From Billgrantia antri (GTDB lineage Bacteria; Pseudomonadota; Gammaproteobacteria; Pseudomonadales; Halomonadaceae): 64,000 nucleotides of DNA. Position 1 is the first letter of the stretch. Each line of letters begins with the position of its first letter. The notes under the pieces were generated by a model, which saw only the letters and a list, made by a program, of their open reading frames with translations, had not been told where the DNA came from and made no database searches. Positions 7,729 through 18,249 of the stretch are shown one piece after another. The position numbers and the translations under genes were made by a program. The stretch is from the NCBI RefSeq assembly GCF_019430905.1, contig NZ_JAHYCA010000003.1:496001-560000 (forward strand). Reading direction: 5' to 3'.

Positions 7729-8997
7729 ATGACGCAATCTCCCGTGTGGCACCCCTATGCCCATCTGCTCACCCAGCAAGCCGCCCCCAAGGTCGTCGGC
7801 GGCGAAGGTGCTCGCTTCAGACTGGAGAACGGCGAAACGCTACTCGACGCCACTTGTTCCTGGTGGTGCATGATCCACGGCTATTCGCATCCCCGCCTGG
7901 TGGCCGCGATCAAGGCGCAGGCGGACACGCTGTGCCATGTGATGCTGGGTGGACTCACCCATGAGCCCGCCGATCGCCTGGCCCGGGAACTGGTCAGGAT
8001 CACACCGACGGGGCTCAACCATGTGTTCTTCTCCGACAGCGGTTCGGTGGGCATGGAAGTGGCCATGAAGATGGCTGTGCAGTACTACCACTTGCGCGGC
8101 AAGCCAGAGAAGCACCGCATGCTCTCGCTGATGAAGGCCTACCATGGCGACACCAGCGGCTGCATGGCGGTCTGCGACCCCGAAGAGGGCATGCACAGCC
8201 TGTTTGCCGGCTACCTGCCCAGACACCACTTCGCGCCGGCCCCCACGGCACCCTATGACGCCGACCCCGAGACCGTGGCGCAGGATCTCGCCGCCCTGCG
8301 GGCAGCGCTGGAGCGACATCATCACGAGATCGCCGCGCTGTTGATGGAACCGCTGCTGCAAGCCGCCGGCGGCCTCAACATGACATCGCCGGAATATCTC
8401 AAGGGTGCACGCGAACTGTGCGACGAATTCGATGTCCTGCTGGTGTTCGACGAGGTGGCCACCGGCTTTGGCCGCACCGGCAAGCTGTTCGCCGCCGACC
8501 ATGCCGCCATCACGCCGGACATCATGGTGCTCTCGAAAGGGCTGACCGGCGGCTACCTGGGCCACGCCGCGACGCTGGCCACCGACCGGGTGCACGATGC
8601 CTTCATCGGCGACTCGCCGCTGCACGCCTTCATGCATGGCCCCACCTTCATGGGCAATCCGCTGGCCTGTCGTGTGGCGCTGGAGAGCCTGGCCGTGTTC
8701 GAGGAGGAGAATTACCTGGACAAAATAGCGCGCCTCAATCGGATACTGCGCACTGAGCTGCTGGAGGAGTCAGCGCTGCATCGTCACCCTCGGGTGCGAG
8801 ACGTCAGGGTGCTGGGCGCCACGGCGGTCATCGAGGTCCAAGACGCTACCGCGCTCCAGGGGGTCGCGGCCTTTGCCCGCACACGGGGCGTCTGGCTGCG
8901 CCCCTTCGGGCGCTGGCTCTATACCATGCCGGCCTATATCACACCCGAGGCGGACATGCGTCACATCGCCCAGGTCATGAAGGATTGGTTTCGCTGA
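7729..8997 (+). CDS. bioA: Adenosylmethionine-8-amino-7-oxononanoate aminotransferase
   Basis: 422 residues; transfers the SAM amino group to 8-amino-7-oxononanoate, giving 7,8-diaminononanoate. Class III PLP aminotransferase with the cofactor-binding D241 in LVFDEVATGFGRTG and the Schiff-base lysine K270 in LSKGLTGGYLG. The early WWCMIHGY segment is the substrate-pocket stretch of BioA. The start at 7729 has GGAGG five bases upstream. It is separated from bioD by the tRNA, and no BirA-like box lies in its 141-base leader. It may be served by tRNA read-through or by its own weak promoter. Confidence 0.96.
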   Translation: MTQSPVWHPYAHLLTQQAAPKVVGGEGARFRLENGETLLDATCSWWCMIHGYSHPRLVAAIKAQADTLCHVMLGGLTHEPADRLARELVRITPTGLNHVFFSDSGSVGMEVAMKMAVQYYHLRGKPEKHRMLSLMKAYHGDTSGCMAVCDPEEGMHSLFAGYLPRHHFAPAPTAPYDADPETVAQDLAALRAALERHHHEIAALLMEPLLQAAGGLNMTSPEYLKGARELCDEFDVLLVFDEVATGFGRTGKLFAADHAAITPDIMVLSKGLTGGYLGHAATLATDRVHDAFIGDSPLHAFMHGPTFMGNPLACRVALESLAVFEEENYLDKIARLNRILRTELLEESALHRHPRVRDVRVLGATAVIEVQDATALQGVAAFARTRGVWLRPFGRWLYTMPAYITPEADMRHIAQVMKDWFR

Positions 8998-9000
8998 TGC

Positions 9001-9031
9001 AAGAGCGCCGCCCTGATAGGGCGGCGCTCTT
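9001..9031. terminator. Terminator between bioA and lpxC
   Basis: A perfect 13-base stem (AAGAGCGCCGCCC and its complement) with a TGATA loop begins three bases after the bioA stop. It is the only such structure between the convergent bioA and lpxC and can serve either direction; the U tract is short. Confidence 0.8.
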
Positions 9032-9087
9032 GGTGGCACTTCACTTGCACCTGATCAACCGTTGTCGGTCGAAATTCGCGCTGAAGG

Positions 9088-9999
9088 TCAAGCCATGATT
9101 GGCTGCGCGTAGGAGATCGGCGCCAGCTCGCGCTCGTTCTCGAAGGTGACGATCTCGTAGGCATCGGGCTGGGCCAGCAACGCCCGGCACAGCTGGTTGT
9201 TCAGGGCATGGCCCGACTTCACGCCGCGGAATTCGCCGATCAGGCTGTAGCCCAGCAGGTAGAGATCGCCAATGGCGTCGAGCACCTTGTGCTTGACGAA
9301 CTCATCCTCGTAGCGCAAGCCCCCTTCGTTGACGATCCGATACTCGTCGACCACGATGGCGTTGTCGAGGCTGCCACCCAGTGCCAGATTGTTGGCACGC
9401 AGGTACTCGAGATCGCGCATGAAGCCGAAGGTCCTCGCGCGGGAGACTTCCTTGACGAAAGAAGTCGTGGAGAAATCCACTACGGCGGTCTGTTTCTGAT
9501 CATCAAAGACCGGATGATCGAACTCGATGGCAAACGTCACCTTGAAGCCCTGGTGCGGCAGGAAGCGAGCCTCCTTGCCATCCTCCTTCACCACTACGTC
9601 ACGCTTGATGCGGATGAACTTCTTGGGCGCTTCCTGCTCGGCGATGCCCGCCGACTGGATCAGGAACACGAACGGACCGGCGCTCCCGTCCATGATCGGC
9701 ACCTCGGGGGCGCTGAGATCGATGTAAGCGTTATCGATCCCCAGTCCGGCCAGCGCGGACATGAGATGCTCGACGGTCGCTACCTTGACGTCACCTTGCG
9801 AGAGCGCGGTGCACAGGGTGGTATCGGTGACCAGGGCGGCGCTGGCCGGTACCTGCACCTCGGGGTTCAGGTCCGTACGCACGAAAACGATGCCGGTGTT
9901 CACCGGAGCCGGACGCAGGGTCAGGTACACCTTCTTCCCGGAATGAAGGCCGACGCCGGTAGCGCGGATGGTGTTTTGCAGGGTGCGTTGTCTGATCAT
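9088..9999 (-). CDS. lpxC: UDP-3-O-acyl-N-acetylglucosamine deacetylase
   Basis: 303 residues; the zinc deacetylase that commits UDP-acyl-GlcNAc to lipid A. It has the zinc-site motifs VEHLMSAL (77-84) and HKVLDAIGD, plus the GHALNN motif near the end. Length matches the E. coli enzyme (305). It ends the division cluster after ftsZ but has its own promoter in the 111-base gap. In many species LpxC is degraded by FtsH; that is not visible here. Confidence 0.97.
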   Translation of the reverse strand: MIRQRTLQNTIRATGVGLHSGKKVYLTLRPAPVNTGIVFVRTDLNPEVQVPASAALVTDTTLCTALSQGDVKVATVEHLMSALAGLGIDNAYIDLSAPEVPIMDGSAGPFVFLIQSAGIAEQEAPKKFIRIKRDVVVKEDGKEARFLPHQGFKVTFAIEFDHPVFDDQKQTAVVDFSTTSFVKEVSRARTFGFMRDLEYLRANNLALGGSLDNAIVVDEYRIVNEGGLRYEDEFVKHKVLDAIGDLYLLGYSLIGEFRGVKSGHALNNQLCRALLAQPDAYEIVTFENERELAPISYAQPIMA

Positions 10000-10039
10000 G
10001 GGCAGTAGCCAGGCCGTTGTATGTTATCAAACACCGTTC

Positions 10040-10068
10040 ACTATAACACCGAACGAGTGTTTCAACAA
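10040..10068 (-). promoter_or_regulatory. lpxC promoter candidate
   Basis: TTGTTG (10068-10063), a 17-base spacer and TATAGT (10045-10040), 41 bases before the lpxC ATG. The -10 overlaps a dyad TGTTAT-N15-ATAACA (10022-10048). Confidence 0.5.
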
Positions 10069-10110
10069 AAAAACATCTCCTGGCCCTGCCTATGCTCGCA
10101 ATAGCCTGTA

Positions 10111-11280
10111 TCAATCGGCCTGACGGCGCAGGAAGGCCGGGATGTCGAGGTAGTCGTCCAGTTCCTGGGGCGAGCGGCGCTTCTCCGGCTGCGGCTTGAC
10201 CGCCTCCTGAGGCTCGGCCTTGGGCACGGCGCTCTGCTGGCGCATGGCCGGCTGCGGCCGCTGGCGGTATTCGCTGCCTTCGTTGCGCTTGACGGTTTCG
10301 CGACCTGCCGCCTTGACCTGGCGCCCCTCGAGGCCGGCGGCAACCACGGTGACCCGCAGCTCGTCGGTCATATCCATATCGATCGAGGTCCCCACGACGA
10401 TGGTGGCGTCCTGAGAGGCGAATTCCTGAACGGTGGCACCGACGTCGTTGAACTCGCCAATGGAGAGATCGGGGCCGGCCGTGATGTTGACCAGAATGCC
10501 ACGCGCACCGTGCAGGTCGATATCTTCCAGCAACGGGCTGCGGATGGCCTTCTCGGCCGCTTCGCGGGCGCGATTCTCGCCGGTGGCGCCCCCGGTGCCC
10601 ATCATCGCCATGCCCATCTCGGACATCACGGTGCGCACGTCGGCGAAGTCGACGTTGATGATGCCGGGGCTGGTGATCAGTTCGGCGATCCCCTGCACGG
10701 CCCCAAGCAACACGTCGTTGGCAGCGCTGAAGGCAGTGAGCAGGCTGGCATTCTTGCCCAGTACCGAGAGCAGCTTCTCGTTGGGAATGGTGATCAGCGA
10801 GTCGACGTGCTCCGACAGCTCCCTCATTCCCTCCTCGGCCACGCGCATGCGCTTCGGGCCTTCGAACGGGAACGGACGGGTGACGACGGCCACGGTGAGA
10901 ATGCCCAGTTCCTTGGCCACCTGGGCCACCACCGGTGCACCGCCGGTGCCCGTGCCGCCTCCCATGCCGGCCGTGATGAAGACCATGTCGGCGCCGCTGA
11001 TCAGCTCGGCGATGCGCTCGCGGTCCTCCATGGCGGCCTGGCGACCCACGTCGGGGTTGGCACCGGCACCCAGCCCCTTGGTGATCTCGTTGCCAAGCTG
11101 GAGCACGGTCTTGGCGGCCACCCGCTTGAGCGCCTGGGCATCAGTATTGGCGCAGATGAACTCGACGCCTTCGATATTGCTCTCGACCATGTGGTTGACG
11201 GCGTTGCCGCCGCCGCCACCTACGCCGACGACCTTGATGACCGCACTGCTCGAGGGTGCGCTATCTACCAGTTCGAACAT
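10111..11280 (-). CDS. ftsZ: Cell division protein FtsZ
   Basis: 389-residue tubulin-like GTPase that forms the Z ring at midcell. The tubulin signature GGGTGTGG lies at 107-114. A glutamine- and proline-rich linker of about 50 residues follows the globular part. The C-terminal tail [12 protein letters not shown] binds FtsA, ZipA and other partners. It follows ftsA after 33 bases. Confidence 0.98.
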   Translation of the reverse strand: MFELVDSAPSSSAVIKVVGVGGGGGNAVNHMVESNIEGVEFICANTDAQALKRVAAKTVLQLGNEITKGLGAGANPDVGRQAAMEDRERIAELISGADMVFITAGMGGGTGTGGAPVVAQVAKELGILTVAVVTRPFPFEGPKRMRVAEEGMRELSEHVDSLITIPNEKLLSVLGKNASLLTAFSAANDVLLGAVQGIAELITSPGIINVDFADVRTVMSEMGMAMMGTGGATGENRAREAAEKAIRSPLLEDIDLHGARGILVNITAGPDLSIGEFNDVGATVQEFASQDATIVVGTSIDMDMTDELRVTVVAAGLEGRQVKAAGRETVKRNEGSEYRQRPQPAMRQQSAVPKAEPQEAVKPQPEKRRSPQELDDYLDIPAFLRRQAD

Positions 11281-11313
11281 AAGCCCCGTCTCCTGGACCG
11301 CGCCGCGGCCCTA

Positions 11314-12597
11314 TTAGAAATTTCCTTTCAACCAGCCTTTGAGTTTTGCCAGCGCTGGAATCCCTTCCCATCCTCCACGCTGGGAGACGTCTTCGCGCCT
11401 GGGTGGCGCTGCCACTACCCTGCCCTCACGGCCATGCCCTTGCCGAGCCTCCTGAAGAGCGTAATGTAGCAAACCTACACCGGTGGAATAAATCGGGTTG
11501 CGCACCACGTCGGAAAGCCCACGTACGTTATGCGGACAGGCGATGCGCACCGGCATGTGGAAGATCTCCTCGGCCAGTTCGACGACCCCTTCCATGCGCG
11601 AGGTGCCGCCGGTGAGCACCACGCCGGCTGCCACCAGGTCCTCATACCCACTGCGCCGGAGCTCGTCGCGAATCAGGGTGAACAGCTCCTCGTAGCGCGG
11701 CTCCACCACTTCCGCCAGCGCCTGTCGCGACAGGTCGCGGGCAGGGCGGTCGCCGACGCTCGGCACCTTGATCATTTCGTCGCTGGCGGCCAGCTGTGTC
11801 AGCGCACAGGCATACTTGACCTTGATCTCCTCGGCATACTGAGTCGGGGTACGCAGCGCCATGGCAATGTCGTTGGTCACCTGGTCGCCGGCGATGGGAA
11901 TCACCGCGGTGTGGCGAATGGCACCTTCGGTGAATACCGCGATATCGGTGGTCCCCCCCCCGATGTCGACCATGCAGACACCGAGTTCGCGCTCATCCTC
12001 GGTCAGTACCGCCATACTGGAAGCAAGTTGCTCGAGAATGATCGCATCCACCTCGAGGCCGCAACGTCGTACGCATTTGTCGATATTCTGCACCGCATTG
12101 AGCGCGGCGGTCACCAGATGAACGCGCGCCTCGAGACGCACCCCCGACATGCCGAGCGGTTCACGGATGCCGCCCTGGGTATCGATGGCAAATTCTTGGG
12201 GCAAGACATGTAGCACGCGCTGCCCCTCGGAGATGGCCCGCGCCCGCGCCGAATCGATGACACGATCGATATCCGAAGGCATCACTTCGCGCTCTTTAAT
12301 CGCGACCACACCATCCGAGTTCATCGAACTGATATGGCTGCCCGCCACGCCGACATACACCGAATGGATATCGCAGCCGGCCATCAACTCGGCCTCTTCC
12401 ACGGCGCGCTGAATCGACTGCACCGTCGATTCGATGTTGATCACCACGCCCTTCTTCATGCCCCGCGAAGGGTGCGATCCGATCCCGGCAATCTCGATGC
12501 CGCCGTCATCGGTAGGCTGTCCAACGATGGCCACTACCTTGGACGTTCCGATATCCAGTCCGACTACCATATTAGATGAATTGGAAGTGACTGCCAT
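11314..12597 (-). CDS. ftsA: Cell division protein FtsA
   Basis: 427-residue actin-like ATPase that ties FtsZ to the membrane. It shows GLDIGTSKV (14-22), the phosphate-2 motif DIGGGTTD and a late GGTSRMEG. The C-terminal segment LAKLKGWLKGNF is the amphipathic membrane-targeting helix. AGGAGA stands 11 bases before the ATG; a second ATG at residue 10 is possible. It is separated from ftsQ by an unusual AT-rich gap. Confidence 0.97.
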   Translation of the reverse strand: MAVTSNSSNMVVGLDIGTSKVVAIVGQPTDDGGIEIAGIGSHPSRGMKKGVVINIESTVQSIQRAVEEAELMAGCDIHSVYVGVAGSHISSMNSDGVVAIKEREVMPSDIDRVIDSARARAISEGQRVLHVLPQEFAIDTQGGIREPLGMSGVRLEARVHLVTAALNAVQNIDKCVRRCGLEVDAIILEQLASSMAVLTEDERELGVCMVDIGGGTTDIAVFTEGAIRHTAVIPIAGDQVTNDIAMALRTPTQYAEEIKVKYACALTQLAASDEMIKVPSVGDRPARDLSRQALAEVVEPRYEELFTLIRDELRRSGYEDLVAAGVVLTGGTSRMEGVVELAEEIFHMPVRIACPHNVRGLSDVVRNPIYSTGVGLLHYALQEARQGHGREGRVVAAPPRREDVSQRGGWEGIPALAKLKGWLKGNF

Positions 12598-12791
12598 GCG
12601 CCGGAGTGTCTCCTGAAACTTGACCCGCTGGGTATCCCATTATTCTGATAAATGGTCATTGCGCCCATTATAGAAACAACTGGCGTTAAACCACCAGTCC
12701 ATTATGAAAAACCTGGTTCACGATACGGGTTATTGGAGACAAAGAAAATAGCGCAATGCTGCAAGATGAGTTCTGCACGTGACAAAAGGTT
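12598..12791 (-). promoter_or_regulatory. AT-rich ftsQ-ftsA gap with repeated ATAATGG boxes
   Basis: 194 bases without a gene inside an otherwise tightly packed cluster. On the minus strand ATAATGG occurs three times (12705, 12671 and 12643 are the 5' ends), and the middle copy is part of a perfect TATAAT (12672-12667). No convincing -35 is seen. The likely role is a promoter and leader region for ftsAZ; I cannot name a regulator. Confidence 0.45.
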
Positions 12792-13514
12792 TCAGCCCGT
12801 ACCGTCGCCGCCCTCTTCGATTTCGGTTTCGCCATGCCAGGCAACGGCCACCCCATTGGGATAGCGCAGGTCGATATAGCGAATATGCGCCGCCTGCGGA
12901 CCCAGTTGGCGCTGCCATGCGGCGGCCAGTCGGGCCAGACGAGCCTCACGGTCATTACGTCCCAACATCACCCATACGCCATCGTCGAGTTGGAAACGCC
13001 AGGCACCACGCGGTTCCAGCCGCAGTTGAGTAATACTCAGTCCCAAGGCCTCGAAACGAGGAATCAAGTGATCATGATATGCCAGCACTTCGGCGCCGCT
13101 GCCGACCGGCCCGGCCAGATCCGGCAGCCCTGCCGGCGGCTCCACCGGGGCGAAGGCAAACGGTTCGCCATTCTGATTGAGCAGGTAGTCGTCGTTCCAG
13201 CGCGCCACCGGCACCTGCTCGACCAGCTCGAAGGCCAGGGTGTAAGGCCACTCGCGGGCCACGCGAACTTCGGCCAGCCAGTCGATATTGCGGGCGCGGC
13301 GCCGCAGTGCCGGGAGGTCCGCCGAGAGCCAGGTCTGTCCCTGCAGCAGCGGTGCCAGCTGTGAACGCAGATAATCGGCGCTGACATGCTGCAGCTCTCC
13401 GCGGATAGTCACGCGCTCGATGGGGCGGTCGAGCCAGGTCCACAGGGCACGACCGCCCGCCCCCAGCAGAATCAGCAACAGCAGTATGCCTAGCGTCGGG
13501 CCGCGTGTACTCAT
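12792..13514 (-). CDS. ftsQ: Cell division protein FtsQ
   Basis: 240-residue bitopic inner membrane protein of the FtsQBL complex. It has a short cytoplasmic start, one membrane helix (about 8-25), then a POTRA domain beginning near IERVTIRG and the beta domain. The ATG at 13514 overlaps the ddlB stop (ATGA); longer in-frame extensions upstream are read-through of ddlB sequence. Confidence 0.93.
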   Translation of the reverse strand: MSTRGPTLGILLLLILLGAGGRALWTWLDRPIERVTIRGELQHVSADYLRSQLAPLLQGQTWLSADLPALRRRARNIDWLAEVRVAREWPYTLAFELVEQVPVARWNDDYLLNQNGEPFAFAPVEPPAGLPDLAGPVGSGAEVLAYHDHLIPRFEALGLSITQLRLEPRGAWRFQLDDGVWVMLGRNDREARLARLAAAWQRQLGPQAAHIRYIDLRYPNGVAVAWHGETEIEEGGDGTG

Positions 13515-14440
13515 GCCTGACGCGGCTCCAGCGTGGCGGTGAGAATACGCAGCACCAAGGTGTCGAAATCGATGCCGGCATGGGCAGCAGCCTGCGGCAC
13601 CAGGCTGTGGTCGGTCATGCCCGGCGCCGTGTTGACCTCGATCAGCCAGAAGCGCCCGTCGCCATCGCGCATTACGTCGACTCGCCCCCAGCCTTCGCCG
13701 CCGACGGCCTCGAAGGCCTGACGGCACAGCGCACCCAGCGCCGCCTCCTGGGCGGTGTCCAGACCGCAAGGCAGGTGGTAGCGCGTATCGTTGGAGTTGT
13801 ACTTGGCCTCGTAATCGTAGAAGCCGCTGGGCACCTCGACGCGAATGGCCGGCAGTACACGCCCGCCCAGCAACGACACCGTGTACTCCTCGCCGCGGAT
13901 GAAGCGCTCGGCCATGACCCGGGCATCGAAGCGTGCCGCCTCGTGGTAGGCCGCCCTCAGCGCCTCTCGGCTGTCGACGATGCTGATGCCCAGGGTCGAG
14001 CCCTCATGGACCGGTTTGACGATCAGCGGCAGCCCCAGCCGGGCGACGATGTCGTCCCAGTCGGCGTCGGCGTCCAGCATCAGCGACTCGGGCGTTGGCA
14101 GCCCCAGGGCTTGCCAGACGAGCTTGGTGCGCTGCTTGTCCATGCCCAGTGCCGAAGCCAGAACGCCGCTGCCGGTATAGGGAATCCCCAGCAGCTCCAG
14201 CGCCCCCTGCAGGGTACCATCCTCGCCTCCACGGCCATGCAGGGCGATGAAGACACGATCGGGGGCAAGTGCCTCTAGTCCGACCAGGCCGCCGTCGGCT
14301 GGATCGTAGCCGATCACGTCGACACCGCTGCGCTCGAGCGCCGCCAGCACTGCGGCCCCGCTTCTGAGGGAGACTTCACGCTCGGCAGAATTGCCGCCGT
14401 ACAGCACCACGACCCGCCCCAACTCACTCGCCTGCGTCAT
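13511..14440 (-). CDS. ddlB: D-alanine--D-alanine ligase
   Basis: 309 residues; ATP-grasp enzyme making the D-Ala-D-Ala dipeptide used by MurF. It shows [12 protein letters not shown] near the start, [23 protein letters not shown] and the metal-binding [10 protein letters not shown]. It overlaps murC by four bases upstream and ftsQ by four downstream. Confidence 0.97.
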   Translation of the reverse strand: MTQASELGRVVVLYGGNSAEREVSLRSGAAVLAALERSGVDVIGYDPADGGLVGLEALAPDRVFIALHGRGGEDGTLQGALELLGIPYTGSGVLASALGMDKQRTKLVWQALGLPTPESLMLDADADWDDIVARLGLPLIVKPVHEGSTLGISIVDSREALRAAYHEAARFDARVMAERFIRGEEYTVSLLGGRVLPAIRVEVPSGFYDYEAKYNSNDTRYHLPCGLDTAQEAALGALCRQAFEAVGGEGWGRVDVMRDGDGRFWLIEVNTAPGMTDHSLVPQAAAHAGIDFDTLVLRILTATLEPRQA

Positions 14441-15918
14441 AGCTCCACCTCATCGAGAATCAGCCGGCTCTCGGCCAGCCCGAGGGCGATACCGCCTACA
14501 TCCCCCGCACCCTGAGTGATCAGGATATCGTCGTCACGCAGCACCTGGGTCAGCAGCGTCGGTAGTTCCGACTTGTGCTGCACGAAGATCGGGTCGAGCG
14601 TGCCACGCTGGCGGATCGAACCCGCCAACGTCTTGCCATCGGCGCCCGGTATCGGCGCCTCGCCGGCACTGTATACGTCGAGCAGCAGCAGCACGTCGAC
14701 CCCGGCGAGTACGCGCACGAAGTCCTCGTACAGGTCACGAGTGCGGGTATAGCGGTGGGGCTGATAGATCATTACCAGCCGACGCTGCGGCCAGCCGGCG
14801 CGCACCGCCTTGATGACCATTTCCACTTCTCGCGGGTGGTGTCCGTAATCATCCACCAGCATGACCTCTCCGCTGCCTTTCGGCGGGGCGAAGTGGCCGT
14901 GCACCTGGAAGCGTCGTCCCACGCCGGCGAAACTGGCTAGCCCGCGCAGGATGGCGGCGTCCTCGACGCCGGCGTCGGTGGCTACGGCAATCGCTGCCAG
15001 CGCATTGAGCGCATTGTGCCGCCCCGGCATGCTCAGGCGCACTTCCAGTGGAGCCAGCCCATCGGGACGCAGGGCGGTGAAGTGAATCTCTCCGGCCTGC
15101 TGGGCGAAATCTGCAATCCTATAGTCGGCATCTTCGCTGAAGCCGTAGGTCACGAACTGGCGATGGACGCGATCGAGCAGGCCACGCACCTGATCGTCGT
15201 CGATGCACAGGATAGCCAGGCCGTAGAAGGGCAGGTTGTGCAGGAATTCGATGAAGGTGCCCTTGAGCCGCTCGAAGTCGCCGCCGTAGGTGCTCATGTG
15301 GTCGGCATCGATGTTGGTGACGATCGACACCATGGGCTGCAAGTGGAGGAACGAAGCATCCGACTCGTCGGCTTCGGCCACCAGGTAATCGCCTTCGCCC
15401 AGCCGTGCATTGGCTCCGGCGCTGGTCAGCTTGCCGCCGATGACGAAGGTCGGATCGAGCCCTCCCTCGGCCAGCAGCGTCGCCGTCAGGCTGGTGGTCG
15501 TGGTCTTGCCGTGGGTACCGGCCACAGCGATGCCGTGACGAAAGCGCATCAGCTCGGCCAGCATTTCGGCGCGACGCACCACCGGCACGCGATGCTCCTG
15601 GGCCCAGCAAATCTCGGGGTTCGACGCGTCTACGGCAGTGGAAACCACGACCACGTCGGCGCCGGCCACGTTTTCCTCGGCGTGACCGATAGCCACGCGT
15701 ATACCGTGTTCGCGCAACCGGATCACGACAGGCGACGCCTTCAGGTCGCTTCCGCTGACCCGATAGCCCTGGTTGGCAAGCACTTCGGCGATACCGCACA
15801 TACCGGCACCGCCGATGCCCACGAAATGAATGTGCCGAATGCGGCGCATACCAAGGCCACGTCCATGGCGTGGCAGCGTGGCCTGACCGGGGACCGGCCT
15901 CAGGGTGCTATCGCTCAA
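14437..15918 (-). CDS. murC: UDP-N-acetylmuramate--L-alanine ligase
   Basis: 493 residues with a TTG start at 15918, chosen because GGAGA sits 6-7 bases before it, while the internal ATG at 15849 has no ribosome site. The TTG start overlaps the murG coding end by 11 bases. The enzyme adds L-Ala to UDP-MurNAc. It has the N-terminal dinucleotide-like loop [10 protein letters not shown], the P-loop GTHGKTTTT (134-142) and DDYGHHP. Cytosolic; its product goes to MurD. Confidence 0.96.
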   Translation of the reverse strand: MSDSTLRPVPGQATLPRHGRGLGMRRIRHIHFVGIGGAGMCGIAEVLANQGYRVSGSDLKASPVVIRLREHGIRVAIGHAEENVAGADVVVVSTAVDASNPEICWAQEHRVPVVRRAEMLAELMRFRHGIAVAGTHGKTTTTSLTATLLAEGGLDPTFVIGGKLTSAGANARLGEGDYLVAEADESDASFLHLQPMVSIVTNIDADHMSTYGGDFERLKGTFIEFLHNLPFYGLAILCIDDDQVRGLLDRVHRQFVTYGFSEDADYRIADFAQQAGEIHFTALRPDGLAPLEVRLSMPGRHNALNALAAIAVATDAGVEDAAILRGLASFAGVGRRFQVHGHFAPPKGSGEVMLVDDYGHHPREVEMVIKAVRAGWPQRRLVMIYQPHRYTRTRDLYEDFVRVLAGVDVLLLLDVYSAGEAPIPGADGKTLAGSIRQRGTLDPIFVQHKSELPTLLTQVLRDDDILITQGAGDVGGIALGLAESRLILDEVEL

Positions 15919-16996
15919 GTGCTGTCTCCATGCAACCGGCCACCAGGCGCTCGACGGCATCGGGGTGCGCGCAGCGTCGCGCCTGCCGGGCCATGGTGGC
16001 AAGAGTATCGGGATCGAGCAGTGTCGCCAGGCTTTCGCCCAGCGCCGCTGCGCTCATTTCATGCTGCGGCATCAGCCGGGCCGCGCCCGCTGCTACCAGA
16101 GCGCGGGCATTGGCGGTCTGGTGGTCGTCGACCGCATGGGGCAAGGGCACGAACAAGGCCGGCTTGGCCGCGGCGGCCACTTCGGCCACGGTCAGCGCCC
16201 CCGCGCGGCAGACCATGAGGTCGGCCCATGCATAGGCCTCGGCCATGTCATCGATGAAGTCGCTCACCTCGGCCTCGATGCCATGCTCAGCATAGATCTC
16301 GCGAGTGGCCGCATCCTTGTCGCGGCCGGCCTGATGGCGCACCTCCGGGCGCTGCCCTTCGGGCAGCGTGGCCAGCGCTTCGGGCAGGCGCTGGTTGAGC
16401 GGCAGGGCTCCCAGCGAGCCCCCGACCACCAGCAGCCGCAGGCTTCGTCCGCGCATCGCCGACGCCTCTCTCGGCATGCTACCGAGAGCCGCTATTTCCG
16501 CACGCACCGGGTTGCCGACCACCTCGGCCCGACTGTCGAAAGCCTGGGGGAATGCGCTGAAGACGCGCCTCGCCAATCGCGCCAGGGTACGATTGGTCAT
16601 GCCTGCCACAGCGTTCTGTTCGTGAATGACCAAGGGCCGGCGCAGCAACCAGGCCGCCAGGCCGCCTGGGCCGCTGGCGAAACCGCCGAGGCCCACCACC
16701 AGCACCGGGTCCAGGCGGCGGATGATGCGCACCGCCTGCCATACGGCACGGGTCAGATTGAACGGTGCCTTGAGCCAGCCGGCCAGACCGTTGCCGCGCA
16801 GGCCGGCCACCGAGATGCGATGCAGCGGCAGGTCGGCCGCCGGCACCAGGCGGTTCTCGATGCCTCGTGGACTCCCCAGCCAATGCACTTCCAGCGCCTC
16901 GGCCTGGAGCCCACGGGCCAGCGACAATGCCGGAATGACATGACCGCCGGTTCCTCCCGCCATGATCAGAACCCGGCGCGTTGTCGACTGCGTCAC
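15908..16996 (-). CDS. murG: Lipid II synthase (UDP-GlcNAc transferase)
   Basis: 362 residues; a membrane-associated GT-B glycosyltransferase that adds GlcNAc to lipid I. N-terminal [13 protein letters not shown] and C-terminal [18 protein letters not shown] and [11 protein letters not shown] are family motifs. The start is a GTG at 16996 overlapping the ftsW stop (GTGA). Confidence 0.97.
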   Translation of the reverse strand: MTQSTTRRVLIMAGGTGGHVIPALSLARGLQAEALEVHWLGSPRGIENRLVPAADLPLHRISVAGLRGNGLAGWLKAPFNLTRAVWQAVRIIRRLDPVLVVGLGGFASGPGGLAAWLLRRPLVIHEQNAVAGMTNRTLARLARRVFSAFPQAFDSRAEVVGNPVRAEIAALGSMPREASAMRGRSLRLLVVGGSLGALPLNQRLPEALATLPEGQRPEVRHQAGRDKDAATREIYAEHGIEAEVSDFIDDMAEAYAWADLMVCRAGALTVAEVAAAAKPALFVPLPHAVDDHQTANARALVAAGAARLMPQHEMSAAALGESLATLLDPDTLATMARQARRCAHPDAVERLVAGCMETALER

Positions 16997-18249
16997 TTCA
17001 TGACTCCCTGTCCAGTGGTCCTGGGTTCGCGTCGCCCTGCCGTTTCACGCGGCGCGGTGGGGCTGGCACGCCGGAGCGCCCGGCGGGTGTCGATGTCCAC
17101 CCGAAGCAACAGGCCCACCATGGCGGAGCTCACCAGCAGGCTGGAGCCGCCGTAGCTGAGCAGCGGCAAGGTAAGTCCCTTGGTCGGTAGCATGCCGGTA
17201 CTCACCGCAATATTGATGAAGGCCTGGGCGCCGATCACCATGGCGATGCCGTAGCTGGCGTAGGCGGCAAAGGCCATTCCTGCCAGCTCGGCACGCCGCC
17301 CCACCGCCAGCGCCCGCCAGATCAGTAACGCAAATAGCCCCACCACGCCAATGGCACCGAACAGACCTAGCTCCTCGGCCAGCACGGCAAAGACGAAGTC
17401 CGTGTGCGCCTCCGGCAGATAGAACAGCTTCTGCACGCTGTTGCCAAGCCCCATCCCCAGCCAGTGGCCGCGCCCGAAGGCGATCAAGGCCTGGGTCAAC
17501 TGGTAGCCACTGGCGAACTGATCGGCCCAGGGGTCGGAGAAACTGGTCAGGCGCGCCAGGCGATAGGGCTCGGAGATGGCCACATAGAACCCCAGCAGCC
17601 CCACGGCGATAAGAATGAAAACGAATCGCCCCCACGGCGCACCCGCCATCAGCAGCATGCCCATCACGCAGCTGGTCATTACCACTACCGCACCATAGTC
17701 GGGCTCGAAGATCAGCAGCACGGCAACCACGCCCATCACCATCAGCGGACGCAGAAATGCTCCCCAACGACGGCGCACCTCCGGCAGGAACCGCTCCAGG
17801 TAGCCGGCGAGATAAACGATCAGGCACAGCTTGGCCATTTCCGATATCTGCAAATTGAAAGGCAGCAGGGGGATCGACAGCCAGCGTCGGCTGCCGTTGA
17901 CCTCGCGTCCGATCAACAGCACCAGCAACAGCAGCACGATGCTGACCAGCAGCAGCAACGGGCCGTTGGCCCGCCACCAGGCAAGCGGCGTGCGCAGCGC
18001 GGCGACGGCCGCCACCAGCGCCATGACGACGAACAGGGCATGGCGCTGGCTGAAGTACCAGGGGTTGCCGGTGAGACTGGCTGCCACTTCGGTCGAGGCC
18101 GAGGTGACCATGACCCAGCCGGTCAGCACCAGCGCCAGCGCCGCGAACAGCAGCCAGCCGTCGAAGGGTTGATCGCGCGTCGAGAGCCGCACTCTTATCC
18201 GGCGCAGGCGAGCGAACCTGCTCGAGGACGACGCCTTGGTCTTAGCCAT
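16993..18249 (-). CDS. ftsW: Peptidoglycan glycosyltransferase FtsW
   Basis: 418 residues; a SEDS-family membrane polymerase of septal lipid II, partner of FtsI. About ten hydrophobic segments can be seen. Signature stretches are NGSRRWL, EPDYGAVVV, the loop around AHTDFVFAVLAEELG, and PLLSYGGSSL near the end. The ATG at 18249 overlaps the last eight bases of murD. A basic, Arg-rich cytoplasmic N-terminus precedes the first helix. Confidence 0.96.
   Translation of the reverse strand: MAKTKASSSSRFARLRRIRVRLSTRDQPFDGWLLFAALALVLTGWVMVTSASTEVAASLTGNPWYFSQRHALFVVMALVAAVAALRTPLAWWRANGPLLLLVSIVLLLLVLLIGREVNGSRRWLSIPLLPFNLQISEMAKLCLIVYLAGYLERFLPEVRRRWGAFLRPLMVMGVVAVLLIFEPDYGAVVVMTSCVMGMLLMAGAPWGRFVFILIAVGLLGFYVAISEPYRLARLTSFSDPWADQFASGYQLTQALIAFGRGHWLGMGLGNSVQKLFYLPEAHTDFVFAVLAEELGLFGAIGVVGLFALLIWRALAVGRRAELAGMAFAAYASYGIAMVIGAQAFINIAVSTGMLPTKGLTLPLLSYGGSSLLVSSAMVGLLLRVDIDTRRALRRASPTAPRETAGRREPRTTGQGVMK

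Noticed and set aside
12637..12705. ATAATGG repeats as MraZ boxes
   Set aside because: MraZ sites are closely spaced TGGG repeats at about 10-base intervals; these are 28-34 bases apart, in a different place, and mraZ is absent from the window.
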